Shown: positions 12,116 through 62,839, counted from the first letter of the stretch. The stretch: DNA of 64,000 nucleotides from Schistosoma mansoni (GCF_000237925.1 NC_031495.1:35100062-35164061); one strand, 5' to 3'. Notes: generated by a model from the sequence alone, not told the origin. Numbers and translations: made by a program.

Positions 12116-13884
12116 CATTTCATGAATAGACCAGCATCAGCTGTGACTGTGGTCTAAATCTTCAACACCAACATACGGGACTAGAACCTTAAAGACGACC
12201 ATCACCATTGCCAAAGAAAATAGAGATATTTTAGAACAGCTGTCTGCGCAAGATACTCCAGATTCATTGTTCAGTGACCCATAGCAATAACATTCCATGG
12301 CAGAGAGCAAGGCAGCCTCTCGTTGGGTTGGAAATTTGGGCAAGACACTGAAGGTAGATAGAGCACAGTTTACGAAAACCATCAAACTGCACCACAAGCG
12401 AACCTGAAACTTAAGATCTCGATTGAAAAATGAAAGGAAACGGAATGCGGAATACATGGTGCTAGGATATACGCCCAGATATCAAGATGATGACTACCGC
12501 ACCAATTGAGTGAAAAAGCCCAGGATATGGTCGGCATTGTATTCTTAATGCATGGCCTATTCCCCATGGATGTGGTAGGTTCAGTTGAGCTCATCTTAAA
12601 TAGCGGTAAACTGACTGCTTTCGTTATTCATTCCTTCTAAACGGTCTGCTTATGACTCTAGTAAGTCACCTTAGTACCCTCTATAAAGTCTGTACTTCAA
12701 GCGAATGATGTGGATGACAACGAGTAACAGAATTAGTTCACTATAATCTGTCTGACCCTAACGTAAGTAGTTCACATTAGGACGAATTCTAAGGCAAATC
12801 AAATGTATTTGTCTAAAAATAGATCCAAACAGAATAAATATAACAAAAACGGTGTTACATTCACAGTTAGACGAATAAAACTCGAAGTTAAGTACGGAAA
12901 GGTTTTTATCATATCTGAAACTTTTGCTTGTTTTCACTGTTCGCAAGCATCCCCACCAATCTTCGAAGACCAATATTTTTCTCAAGACCGAGCAGTGGTT
13001 GTAGCACCAACTGAATCAAATATAACTAAAGACTCAGGGTAATCGATGGTATCAGTAGAAGATGAACTTGGAGACCATCTGTCCTCTAAAAATAAACATA
13101 TAGTCCTGATTCTCATACTATCCATACCCTCACTGATTCATGGGAACATGTTTGCACAATTTAGCTTCCATGCACTAATGAAAATGAGAATCAATCCTAT
13201 TAAGATTTAGCTACAGTAAGGGATATAGATAATGATGTTCAATTAAATGTCAATAATGCGGGACCGCATCCCTAGTTGTCTGAGTAAGCCATCTGGGTTG
13301 GTCACGTTCGCCAAGATTTAACGTCACTCTGATAATCTGTGGTAACACAGAAAAGCTCAGGAAAGCGTGTTAACGTAATGGGGGAGACTATTCAAAATTA
13401 GTCTAGGCTTCGAGCGACGTACGCAAAAGACACATTATTTGTCACAGTAAATGTAAGATACTTTCCATGTTTTTATGTCTCCCTGCATATCTTTGAGAAT
13501 CGCTCTACGCAGACGTATTTTGCAACAATAAGTTTTTGTCACATTCTGTAAAATGAAATTATTATCCTGGATACCTTAGTTCGTGTGTTCTGTTTATTGT
13601 TGGCCTCAAATGAGATTGTCAATATTTGCTATGTTTTTTCGTTTTCTTCAAAAGTTTCCATTTCGTTTATGTGCTTTTCATGCACAGTGTCAATTTTGTT
13701 TTCACTGACCTCCGAAATTCGTGACGGCGATATTGCTTCTTTGGATTCTCATTCCAGCTGTTGAATCGTTTGAAATAAGCTAACCCGCGGTGGATGAACT
13801 GTCGGATTGGGAATAATGATTAGTGTTGTTTAAGTTATTTACGCTACCAGACCGGTTGACATAGTAAACCATAGTTATAATAAT
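12116..13884. other. Spacer between inverted repeat arms; no recognised gene
   Basis: The 1.77 kb between the tail-to-tail repeats has only short open frames, the longest about 106 codons, without family features or plausible splice sites. A minus-strand stretch near 13740-13600 is open and charged, but I cannot assign it. Confidence 0.4.
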
Positions 13885-15560
13885 AATTAATAATAATAAT
13901 TTATTCCCAACTAACAGTCTGTTACATGAGGCATACCATTTTACAAGCAAGATCAAATTTTTATAGAGGATACAGTCTTCACTATAATACGTTACTCAGT
14001 TAGACTGATATTTTATAAGCTAGAATTATGGGGAATAGCACTTCTCACATATGAACGTAAATAATATTGGTAAGACTCGTATTGTCAATATGATAACTGG
14101 AGCGCTTTATGGAGATTACGTTGCGACGTGCAACAAATGGTCTGAGAATAAATCCATGTAAAGTTGAGGGCTTCCCGAAATCACAACCTTATATCCTTCT
14201 GCAACATCTTAAGCAATAATAATGGCTCAGGAAGAAGTTACCCGTTTCGTGTGTGTTTCCGATGACGTATCTCGAGAGGGCTGACAGGGAGGGTAAGAAA
14301 AAAAGGACGAGAAGCGGAGGAGACAATGTTCATGACTATTGAAGTTGACTCATTTGTCGTGAAACAGTAAAGATATAGCTACTTATTCTAGTTCTCTTTC
14401 ATTAAGGTACTTTTGAAGCGAGAGCATTGTAATAGGTTAAAGTATATGAGCGTAAATATGGTGTAGCTGAACGAAGAACTGTATAAACGGAGGTGGTTCG
14501 AAAAGAAGCTGAAAGTAAAGGAATATGCATGGTTTTAAAATATAGCACCAAAAACAGTATTCCGACATACAAATTTCTATCTCCCTTTCTTGTCAAAGCT
14601 ATTTCAGCTCATTCTTTATTTTTCGGGGTCATGAGCAGGCCCCGGCTTCAGCGAATAGTCCAGTTTTGCATGTAATAGGATTGCTCAGTAGGAATTAAGA
14701 ACAATTCAGTGTTACGAAACGACATAAAGAAGTATTTCGCACAATAAATTAGCATCAACACCGTTGGTTCATGAAATTCCATTTGACCATAAGAAGCCTT
14801 AATTTAACAACATGTTCTGTCCTACAGACACGGGTGGATTGAAGTTATCTCCCCACCATCATGTTTGCTGGTCAGTAACGCCACCCTTCCTCGTTTTGTG
14901 ATATCAGCTCCCTTACGTTTGTGGTGTGTATGAATACTGTCGGAATACACTGGCTCTACTGGTTTCTAGTTACAAACAAATCAGGTGGTTAAATTTTCGA
15001 TATTGAGGGCTAGACATCTATTTGTTATATCACACTGCTATGACGATAACCAATGGTATAAGTTATGAGATACTGGTCAGATTATATGCGGTTTAGAGAT
15101 GGTAAGGAGAGATAGCAAATAAAGGAATATGAGGGAGTATATGATTATGGATTTTCAGAGTAAGAAAATAAAACATTGAGCAACTCACTAGAACTTAGGT
15201 CATTATGAGCTTCCTATGATCGGCCATAGTCGATGAGCATCCACAAGGTGAATGAGTTATCTGTCTACTTGTAATAGAAAAAAGACATGATACTTGGGAA
15301 GAATAATGCAACTTTAAACATTGGGGGGGTTCGGAACCCGAAAGTGAGGAGTAGGGGCATAAGAGCATGACTAATAATCAATGAACAATAAGGAGGGTAA
15401 ACCATGTACTCTATCACTAAATTATGTTCATATTAATGACAATGTGGTCCGTTATATTCATTACCAGTCTCGATATTAGGTGGTCAACAATAAAGTGCCT
15501 CATTGGTAGGCATAAGTTTATGGAATAGTTGATGAAGCTCTTCAGAGTCAATTAACAAAG
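13885..15560 (-). repeat. Long diverged repeat, right arm of the inverted pair
   Basis: Reverse-oriented partner of 10470-12115. The inner end at 13885-13960 has (AAT)n plus TTTATTCCCAACTAACAGTC and GTTACATGAGGCATACCATT, mirroring 12040-12115. The outer end near 15480-15520 has AAAGTGCCTCATTGGTAGGC, mirroring 10498-10520. The repeat block at 14826-14920 lies inside. Confidence 0.6.
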
Positions 15561-16186
15561 TTATTAGTTTTTGAAATTGGTGATGGTATCAAAGTTATGG
15601 ATAGGTATTGGCAACCTGTTACATAGCAAACTATGTCGTACTGCAAAAAAATTACAACTAATTTGTTTTCGCTGTTTTACTATAAATAGCGTACATGCAT
15701 AGTCTCAGTCTGTAGACCGGGTTATAGATCATGGTTGGGGTAGGAAGGGTTAGAAATGTGAGTCTATATATCGCTTTGTAGAGAAATATTAGACTGTTCC
15801 CTGGCCGACGACACCATTAAGGTTCCAAGGAGAAGTCCCTACATTTATGGGTGTATTTTGGGAGTGGAGTCAGTCACCTCATAGCAGTCGGCATGTGAAG
15901 TGTATCTATACATCTTCTGCTCTTATCTTGTCTGTAGTATTCATGTTTGAGGAAATAAAAGAGCAATGTTCAAGGAAGAGTCGTATACATATTTCGTAAA
16001 GGGTAAACTTAGTTTTACTGTGAAGAAATCTTTGATTATGAAACCAATAAAGGAGGCATATTCTTAAAATTTTGGGTTTCTTGTGCAATTGGTACCTAGA
16101 TCATGCACTGATTTCAGTGTCTGAACTCTACTTTTATTCAAGTAAAGTTTTAGTTCATAGGGATGTTTTCCAAAACGCATGGTCCC

Positions 16187-16930
16187 TCATTTGTTGAGGT
16201 TAAATGGTAATTGCCATCTTTTGCTCTGGATAGTTCGATTACTGGGGTCACTTTGAATCTGGGATACACTTTCACATAGAGCTTCAAGCTTCAAGCTGTA
16301 TAATATTTTGGGACCATCAGCGTCTAAGTATGGTCTCCCCAATTTCATGTTGTTGCACATATTGTTTATATACATAAGAAACAAGAGTGGACCTAATACA
16401 CTCCCCTGGATGACTCCACTAGTTATCGGTCTCGGTGATGAGAGTCATTGTACTTTACGATTTGTTGACATTCTGTTAAGAGTGAAGCAAACGATGAATG
16501 TAGTGGATTGTTGATTCGGAAGGACTTTAGTTTGACGAGAACCCTTTTGTGTGTGACCTTATCTAAAGCTTTCTTTAAGTCTAAAAATAGGACCGATACA
16601 AGGAGTCCGTTATTTCGTCTCAGAAATATGTCATTCAGATAGCCTCCGCGTTTTAGCATGCTAGCCGGAATACCATCTGATCCATCAGTGTAGGAGTGTT
16701 CCAATGTACCAGTTGCCTTAGAGATATCTCGTACATTGAAGTCTACACTGATAATTTCATAGGGAGGTGCTGGGATTAGTTCTGAATCATTTAGTGGTTT
16801 TTCATCAGTTATTGGGGAACGAAAGTGTTCACTAAATAGTTCCGTAACAAGTTTAGAATCTTTGTATACCTGTTTGTCCCTGATAAATACGTTCCTTCGT
16901 TTCGATATAGTACGTTTAAGTTTATTTTGG
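16187..16930 (-). mobile_element. Degraded CR1-like LINE reverse-transcriptase fragment
   Basis: From right to left the minus strand shows RRNVFIRDKQVYKDSKLVTE (16890-16830), SDGIPASMLK, VLFLDLKKALDKVTHKRVL (palm motif A, usually DxxKAFD), then GSVLGPLLFLMYIN (motif B), and a decayed catalytic motif where YADD is expected (YLDAD). The pieces lie in two frames, so the copy is broken. It also lacks the C-terminal region and the endonuclease. Confidence 0.8.
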
Positions 16931-18191
16931 AGAAGTATGATAAATGCGTAGTTGACGTCGAGGCGCGGTTGACTATGATCGCCACCACAGGAAGACTATG
17001 TGACAGATATTAAGTTGTATCCCTCCGTAGACCAAAAACCAGAAGGCTGTTGACGGTTGCAATAAGATATATTTGTTGGCAATCTTGTGGTATCGAAAAA
17101 ATACCGAGATCATGTTAAGTTTGCAAGCGGAACTACCGAGCGTACACGAGTTCGTGTAGGGTCACAGGCAACGGAAGAATGTGTTTTTTGTACACTTAAA
17201 CAAACAGGTACAGTAAAACAATCACTAGTGCAATTGGTTATAATAATAGTTGTTTCCATTATATCTATCGCGTTCTCGTCATAAAAGTAGGTCACTACAA
17301 GTGCGGAGGAGTTATTATTAAACTGCATAGCACATTTTTCCTGCGCGAGTGTTTTTTGTGTACGTATTGCCTCTGTCTGGACTAATATTTCTGTTTTCGT
17401 AACCAAAGAGGAAAATTCACTAAGGTTGTTGAATCGAGTACAATGTCTTTGAGGACGCCTTTGTGTACCGACCGGTATATACAGATTTTTGGAAAACTTA
17501 GGTTTCCGAGATTCTAAAGGTGCGATTTTGTTAGATATTAACGGTGCTGTAATAGAATAGTGTGTCAGTATGGTTTACAGTAAAGAAGGTTCGCCAAGTT
17601 GGTACTTCCTAGGCAATTTCGGGAGTTTTTCCAATCGACCTTGTGATAGTTTCTATGAATTGTTACAGTTTTACGTCTACCGTTTGTGGTTTTTATATTG
17701 GCGAGGTTGTGTTAGAACTCAGGGGGTACTCCTTATTAAGAATACTGAGAAGATGAATACTATCCTAAAAGTAAAATAATATATTTAATATGAAGACAGG
17801 AGAGATAATTTCAAAATAATCATGTCTACATAGCCGGGCCATGTGTCCTCGATAATCATTACCTGATTGATTCCCATTACTTTTCACTGTCTATCTAACG
17901 TTCTGTGTCCTGTGGAGTAAAATAACGAAGGTCGGGCCTTGTGGCTGATTTGTGGAGATAATTTAGTGCTATTGCAGTCACTACAGACTTAAGTTACTGG
18001 AATAAGTGCGGTGTCTTATTCACTTGTTAAGTGACTGTCTTCAAAGATTTAAGCATTTGATATTTGACAGCTTGATTATAAAGGATGAGAATCCGAGTCA
18101 TTTCCAAGTATTTTCTTGTTCATTTAGTGGACGGGTGGTGCGTATAAAAGCATAATTTCCATCCAGGATTTAGGTTCAGTCACCTAAAACT
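16931..18191. other. No recognised gene
   Basis: The longest minus-strand frame is 17406-17110 (98 codons, Thr- and Cys-containing, no known motif). I see no splice pattern and no similarity I can name. Confidence 0.35.
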
Positions 18192-18458
18192 TTTCGTGCC
18201 TTAAGGTAACCCTCGTGCTATTGATAGAAGAAACCAGAGAAGTAGTGAATAGGTCTTTATATCGATCTTCGCGCAGTCACAGTGGAGCGTGGGATTATCT
18301 GTTCAGACAAACGAAGGCCCTCAACATTCAATATAAGATAATAGGGAATATAACGCTTACAAAAGGTAAGGAAGTGAATGAATACTTGAACAATACTGTT
18401 CTAGCATATGCTTGGTTGTTTGGGGTCAACTCTTAACCAACCAACCTGAGCTGTTACA
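18192..18458 (+). repeat. 267-bp repeat unit, copy 2, with 73-codon open frame
   Basis: Inverted near-identical copy of 5465-5731. The open frame at 18215-18436 differs from copy 1 by about two residues (NIQYKIIGN against NIPYKIVGN). The flanks differ from copy 1, which places the unit ends within a base or two. Confidence 0.65.
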
Positions 18459-20125
18459 AACTAACTACACACATCTACTTACAAGCCGCTGTAACACACC
18501 TCAGCTTGCAGGATGAGAAAGTAAACTAAGTAAATGTTAGAGCTTTAAATAAAACATTTTTGAAAGTTATGAACTAATATATAGCGTAATGAGACATACG
18601 CTTACATCTCACGATGTAGCATGTAAGATGTTCAGCTGTTGGTGGAATGATTTGTTAAACAATGTTTGAAGGAAGAAGAGCGCGAGGCCACTAACCCAGA
18701 CAAAAATTTCACTATTCAGTACGGAAAGATAGAAAATGTAATGTTTACACAAAATAAGGAAGCAAACAACTTTTTGTCTGTGGTGTTTTAATCCTAATAG
18801 AAGGTATATGACTTGCTATTGACCACTTGATGTAGGCTGCTACAACACTCACCCACAAGATGGACGGAAAAAAGTCAGAAAATGCTTGATGCCAAATATA
18901 TGATAGACAATGAAATACAGATTTGCTAAAAGTTGACGGAGATGTATGGTAAAGCAACTTGTGTCTCCTCCTACCTCGAGGATCAAACTATCAGCCAGAA
19001 AAAATCACTTTTGATCGTAAGACTGTTTCAATATCCGTTAGGACATGGAACTCCGTTTTCACGGTGAAGGCCTATGTTTTGCTACTACCTACAGAGTCAT
19101 TAAATGTTTTCGGAAACAAACTATGGCCTTTAAAAGTTTACAGAAGTAGCACATTTAGAAACGCGTAACAGCACATCAAGAAAGGCGACAATTCACCGTG
19201 TCTGTTTCATGACAATCATCAATATAATGGCATCTTTACTACCAGATATTCTCACTAAATTATTTCTCCACAGGTATTCTGACACTGCTCACAGGTCCAA
19301 ACATATTCTTTGGACACCCAGACGCATTTCCATCAGTGATGGTAAGCCATATCTTGAACTTTAAGACTTGTGATGGTTTCGAAGTTCTTTCCCGAGAAAT
19401 ATTTACGTAGGTTTTTCGACAAACTAGGAGGTAAAGTATCCCCCTTGATGAGTTCTCTAATAATCTTGCTCGTAGAAAATAGACTTTCCAAAGACAAAGA
19501 CTACTGACACATCTTTCTGCTGCAAAACCTTGGAGGTATAAAATAGAAGTGACTTCAGTGGTAACTAAAGAGTTTGCTCTATCTAAGTAAAGTTAACGAA
19601 ATAGTTCACTTGGAAGGAAGTCCAGAAAACTTCGCAAACGAGATACTCGTCCAGTACCGTGTATTAATTATTTGGTTGTTAACAAATGAAATGGACACTT
19701 GGGATAACTAGAAATAACAGGTTAAAAGCTAAAGAAGTGTTGCATATAACCCTGAAAAAGTAATTCATCTAGGTTTTTGGGAGATTGTGGGTCTTCAAGT
19801 CGAACTAAATGTCTCTCATTTTGACTTAAAATAATTACTAAAAAAGAATATCTATATAATTCGAAAATCTATGTTTCCAGGGACATTATTCACAGATGGA
19901 GGACATGCAACAGGAATTTCTTTGAATAATTTCACCGCATCATTATTCTAGCATTGAATCATTCAGCATCATGTGATGTGCAAAAAATGTCACTAAAGAA
20001 AAAAATGTATTAAAATTTCCATACATAACAAGAATCATCATCTTCTGAGATATTATTTGATGCCAAGTTTGTGATTGGTTGTTTGAATCAGTTCTGTATG
20101 GTTGCTTCTGGCTGTCAGTTTCGAA
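18459..20125. other. Upstream region of the SR-protein gene; no other gene seen
   Basis: The part at 18700-18850 resembles 10070-10200. The last ~1 kb before the start codon at 20126 should contain the promoter and 5' UTR of the SR-protein gene, but I cannot place a core promoter or a spliced-leader acceptor with confidence. Confidence 0.4.
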
Positions 20126-21701
20126 ATGTCAAGAGTGTACGTTGGCCGTATACCTCCGCGGTGTACCGAGAGAGATATTGAGCGGTTCTTTAAGGGTTAT
20201 GGACGATTAAGGGACATCGTTCTTAAGAATGGATATGGCTTCGTGGAGTTTGATAATGAAAAAGATGCGGACGACGCCGTATATGACCTCCATGGAAGAG
20301 ACTTACGAGGTGAACGGTTGATCGTTGAGCATGCTCGCCTTCCTCCTGGCACTCGAGGCGGCAGCAGAAGAGCCGGTGGAGGTGGTGGCGGAGGTGGTGG
20401 TGGCAGTGGTCGCGATCGGTAAGCTTCATTACTAATCTTTCATCTGTTACAGCAGGTACGGTCCGCCAACTAGGACGGAGTATCGTGTTATTGTTGAGAA
20501 TCTCTCGTCGCGTGTGAGCTGGCAGGTAAGGGATTGTTGTTTGATTGTTTGTAAGAACTGCAAGAAGTAACTAACTGCTTGTTATCTCGAATTCAGTTAC
20601 CGCTCGTTGACGTTCGGTCGTTTCGGGTGGCGTAGGACGCGTAGGATTGGTCGTTTTCCATGCCATGGTCAGTCGCCCAGGGTTGTTTCTGGTCGCGCCG
20701 TTCAACGGTCGTCCGGCCGAGCATGTGGTAACGTGGTCTCGTACTGTGGTCAGATCAAAACGCGAGGTAAATTACTCGCGCGTTTTTAAGTACTAGGCTA
20801 GCTTAACCCAAATTAGTAGTATATATTAGCTTATTATACAGGGCACGGTTTTTCAGTTGTTTATTCTTTTTTACAGGATCTCAAAGATTTGATGCGTAAG
20901 GCTGGAGAAGTTACTTATGCGGACGCACACAAGTCAGCTAAGAACGACGGGTAAGTTGTGCAGTTTTCCGTAACTTCCATTCTAGCATTGTTGAGTTTGC
21001 TGCCTACGCTGATATGAAGGAAGCAATCGAGAAATTTGATGGCTACGAGCTTTATGGACGCAGGCTACGTGTTTACGAAGACCGACCAGGCCAGAGGTCA
21101 CGATCTGGCTCTTACAGATCGCGATCTGATAGTCGTCATTCTCATCGTTCACGAAGTCGAGACTCTCATCGCAGGCAAAAGTCTAGAAGTCCTCGGCATC
21201 GACATGATAGGTCACTTTCAAGTGATAGACAAAGATCTGAATCCGGCAACGATTCGCACAGGCGCTCCAAAGAAAATTCTAATGACCCACGGTCTAGAAG
21301 TCCATCACGCCGTTCCGGGACAAACCGTTCCAATGCAAGATCCAATTCTCATCTCAGCAACAAGCGCTCTTTGGTAAGTCTTGCTCTTTCATTCGACCTT
21401 TATTACTGTTTAGGATGCCGGTTCCCGTTCCCCGAGCTGCAATGGTAGGGAGAATAGCATAAAAAATGATCTGGATCGGCGTTCGAGGTCACGTTCTATC
21501 TCACATTCTAGGTCTGGAAGTAGGTCACGTTCAGTGGAATCGAGGTCTCCTGGTCGGTCGCATACACATTCTCGGTCCGCATCACGATCGCGTTCAATGT
21601 CGCATCGTAGTGAGTCTGGGACGCCTAGACGTTCTGACGAGGAAATGGACGGAAGGAGCAACGGTGCCCATGAGATTCGAGGAGGTGATTATGATGAGTA
21701 A
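20126..21701 (+). CDS. SR-family splicing factor, SRSF4/5/6 (B52/SRp55) type, five exons
   Basis: This is a nuclear RNA-binding regulator of pre-mRNA splicing. Exons: 20126-20418, 20456-20525, 20877-20950, 20986-21373, 21414-21701. All introns are GT-AG and all phases agree, giving about 370 residues. RRM1 (residues ~2-72) has RNP2 VYVGRI and RNP1 NGYGFVEF and ends in LIVEHAR. A Gly-rich hinge with a run of ten Gly follows. RRM2 (~107-180) carries [15 protein letters not shown] joined across intron 2 to DLKDLM, which makes the SWQDLKD signature of two-RRM SR proteins, then [11 protein letters not shown]. The C-terminus is a long RS domain with many RS/SR pairs, ending GGDYDE. I chose the ATG at 20126 because MSRVYVGR matches the family start. 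Exon 2 has a NAGNAG acceptor (CAGCAG at 20450-20455) that could add one Arg. Confidence 0.95.
20597..20766 (+). other. Candidate poison cassette exon in intron 2 of the SR-protein gene
   Basis: Within intron 2 (20526-20876) a GC-rich 170-bp block is bounded by a usable acceptor (CGAATTCAG before 20597) and a strong donor (CGCGAG|GTAAAT at 20766/20767). Read on from exon 2 (TGG CAG), the frame reaches a TAG after twelve sense codons (TTA CCG ... GTG GCG TAG), between RRM2 halves and well upstream of the last junction. The length is not a multiple of three. SR-protein genes commonly control their own level by including such exons, which trigger nonsense-mediated decay. The splice sites and stop are seen; the use of the exon is inferred. 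Confidence 0.55.
20757..20786 (+). promoter_or_regulatory. Hairpin around the 5' splice site of the candidate poison exon
   Basis: CGCGAG (20761-20766) and CTCGCG (20775-20780) are perfect complements and place GTAAATTA, the donor, in the loop. An alternative pairing joins AAAACGCG (20757-20764) with CGCGTTTT (20779-20786). Either fold could regulate access of U1 snRNP. Confidence 0.5.
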
Positions 21702-22650
21702 TCGCATTTAATGTAGACTTCAAGTCATTGTTATTTTACACGCATACTAACTATTCTGCATAAAGCAGCTTTTTCATATTCAGCTGTTGAGTCTTGTTAA
21801 ATTGTGGAGGAGGGGCTGGTCGGTGTATTATAATGTGATTTAAGAATCCATGTTTTTCGCGGCGTCACCAGATTTTTACTGCAATAGCTAGCTTGCATAT
21901 TTTTCATCGCGCTAAGTTATGTACTCTCATTCTGCTGCTGTCAGAATGTCACATAAGTCACCCATGAAATCCACTTCACCATTTCGAGTTGCTAGGCGAC
22001 TATTGTCATGCCAAGTTATTCCTTTATATGGTGCTTGAAATCGCGTTTCTGGCGCGAGGCAATTGTTACTTAGAATACCATTGGTCCTAGCGATAATTAG
22101 GTTAGTCTACAACGCCAAATCTCATGCAGTATGGCAGTAGGCTTGTGTGAACTAAAGGGTAGACTGTCCCACCAACCATTAAGATAGACTGTGTCCACAC
22201 AGGCGTTTGTTCAGACGGTTGGGGAGTTTACGGACTGTTTTTTAAACCTCAAACCCATTTCGGGTGAAGTCGCTCATCGAAGTTAACATGTCAGACGTGC
22301 ATTACAGTCGTCCCACAAGGTTCCTCTTCACTATGTGTAGGTGCCTAGTGGCAGTCGTCCGTGTCTTTCAGACGAGTACACATGTGTGGCCGTCAGAGAT
22401 GGGTGTTTATAAACTTGATCTAACGCGTTGTAAGACAACTAAATCTTTTGCTGTTATGAAGTGATTGGCCATGCACTGAATCAAGTATTCTCAACAAAAT
22501 GAGGAGTTGATTTGTTTCGTATCAAAAGATGAATAGTTTTAGATGTGTTGTATGAACTGTCTTGGATGAGGCATGCTTACGAGCTATAATCGTTTCATGT
22601 TGAATCCATATTAATAAATCGGAGGTTTTGAATGCTTATTAGTCTGCATA
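21702..22650 (+). other. Probable 3' UTR of the SR-protein gene
   Basis: No coding pattern follows the stop codon at 21699-21701. The first AATAAA that I see downstream is at 22613-22618, inside TTAATAAATC, and could be the polyadenylation signal. This would give a 3' UTR of about 0.9 kb. The assignment rests on the hexamer alone. Confidence 0.35.
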
Positions 22651-24115
22651 AACGTTAATAAGGTTGTTGTGTTCCTTAAGGACCATTCTTGAATTACGGT
22701 TATACCCATTTGGTCACGTGTAACCTTATCGATGCTCCTCAAGTTAGTACCTTAGATGTGGACGCATCATAGCGATTATCTACTTGGGATTGTAACATCA
22801 AAAAGATGCTTCTACAACTAATAATATCTGATTTAAGCTTGAGTGGGAGTCATCGGTGTCAAGAGGCAGCTTCACATCTCGATAAAGAATGAGTGTTATG
22901 TGTCGGAGGGTTGACCTCAGTATCGTCCAGCAGCAAAAACCTCCGGCTGGTGAGATGTATTATCCACCAGATCGACAGCCTAGACGCTCACGAACCACAC
23001 GAGACTTCTCACGTGCACAGCATTGATGTTGGGTAACCTCCCAAGGAATATTAATGAGGTTAAGTTCGGAAGTGTGTTTTGTCAGTGTAATAGTATACTG
23101 TTATGAAGGTTCCTAATGCCTTTACAGCTACCAAGTCTTATAGTAATTAGGTTGGTGTTGCTTACCAACCAAGATTCACTTTCTGTAATACTAAAGATAG
23201 AAACTTGGTCCCGTTACCGGTAATTATGTAGTGTATGGATTTTTTCACTAGATCAGTGTCTGACCCTGAGTATTTTCTTAGCAAGGTATGTAGAATTACC
23301 GGATAAGCATGATACTCGTTCAGGATAAATAAATTGGTTCAAGTTAGATCCAGTTAGCGTGCTGTACATATGCAGAATTCATAGGTCTGCCACTAACTTC
23401 GGCTTACGGTAAAGGTTATCTGGTCTCTAAGCCTCAGTACAACATAACTTACACATACGATAATTTATGCGACAAAGACTACTTTCACATTAGTCTTAAT
23501 AATTAGTAGAAATGTTGTTGTTAGTAGCAAGTCGGATGTTCTTATTTATCGACTGAAGTAGCCATCCGCGGTTGTAGAATTTCTATTTATAGTTCGCGTT
23601 CTTGTCCAAATCGACGGCTTAAGGTATTGGATAACTGCTCGAAATCGTTTGCAGTGGCATGTGAACGTTTATTTATAATATACCTTCACATCGTTTTATC
23701 AAGCCGTATTTAATGTTTAGTCTTTTAAAGATAATGTCATTGACATCACTAGATTTACTCAATTGTTAGTCATTTTGCTAAAACCTCGTCGGTTCGCAGA
23801 TGTCATGGGATGCCTTGGGATGTATGAACATTCCCTTTCTAATCGTACATTGTTTCTAACTTATTATTATACTAGTATTCACTCGAATAGTTGGTCCATT
23901 ATGAGTAAATCGGTATTTCGGTTATCACCTGTTTCCTTTTTCATGAAGACCTAAACAAATTTAGATGGGATTAACATTTGAGAAAAAGATGAAAAACAAA
24001 CTAGAAATCTAAAACGGATCTAGAACATTCATTGCTTATATTATTATCATACATTAGGATAATTATGTAATATTTTCTAAATAGTGCTTTCTTTTCAAAA
24101 AAAAAGTTATGAAAA
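22651..24115. other. Intergenic region between two convergent genes
   Basis: About 1.5 kb without coding pattern between the SR-protein gene (+) and the stop codon of the KNTC1-like gene (-). The right part should contain the KNTC1 3' UTR; I see no clear polyadenylation hexamer that decides its end. Confidence 0.4.
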
Positions 24116-62362
<38,247 letters not shown>

Positions 62363-62839
62363 CTATACATACTTCGGCAAGTAAATATATTAATGACAGA
62401 TTAAGCAACCTATTTGACAGCAAACAGTACAATTTATTCAGAGGTAAATGGAGATACCGATTGAGTGCAGCATTTTGACAATGACATAAGGCGCTTGATA
62501 TACTAAGAATACTCTATCTCTTTAGGCATCTTAAAAAACAAAACTGACTCGCGATCTTGATAATGGGCGTAATACACTAATGAATAGTATATATTGATTA
62601 TGCTATTGGTGATACACCTCACATGAAGAATCTGAAACTACCAATGTACGTTATACTCTAGGTACAAAAAGGGCCAATACAACGGACAACGGTATCCCAA
62701 GTTTCGACTATTTATATACATTTAATTTATTACTGACTCTTGATTCCATTACCAGTTTGCAATTCTCGTTAGCATTTATCTGACTTGAATATTAAAAAAA
62801 ACTTATCATTCAGACTCTCCAACTAAGTCTTCATTCACT

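Noticed and set aside
21410-21661. Antisense open frame in the last SR-protein exon
   Set aside because: It mirrors the RS codons of the true exon and has no independent support.
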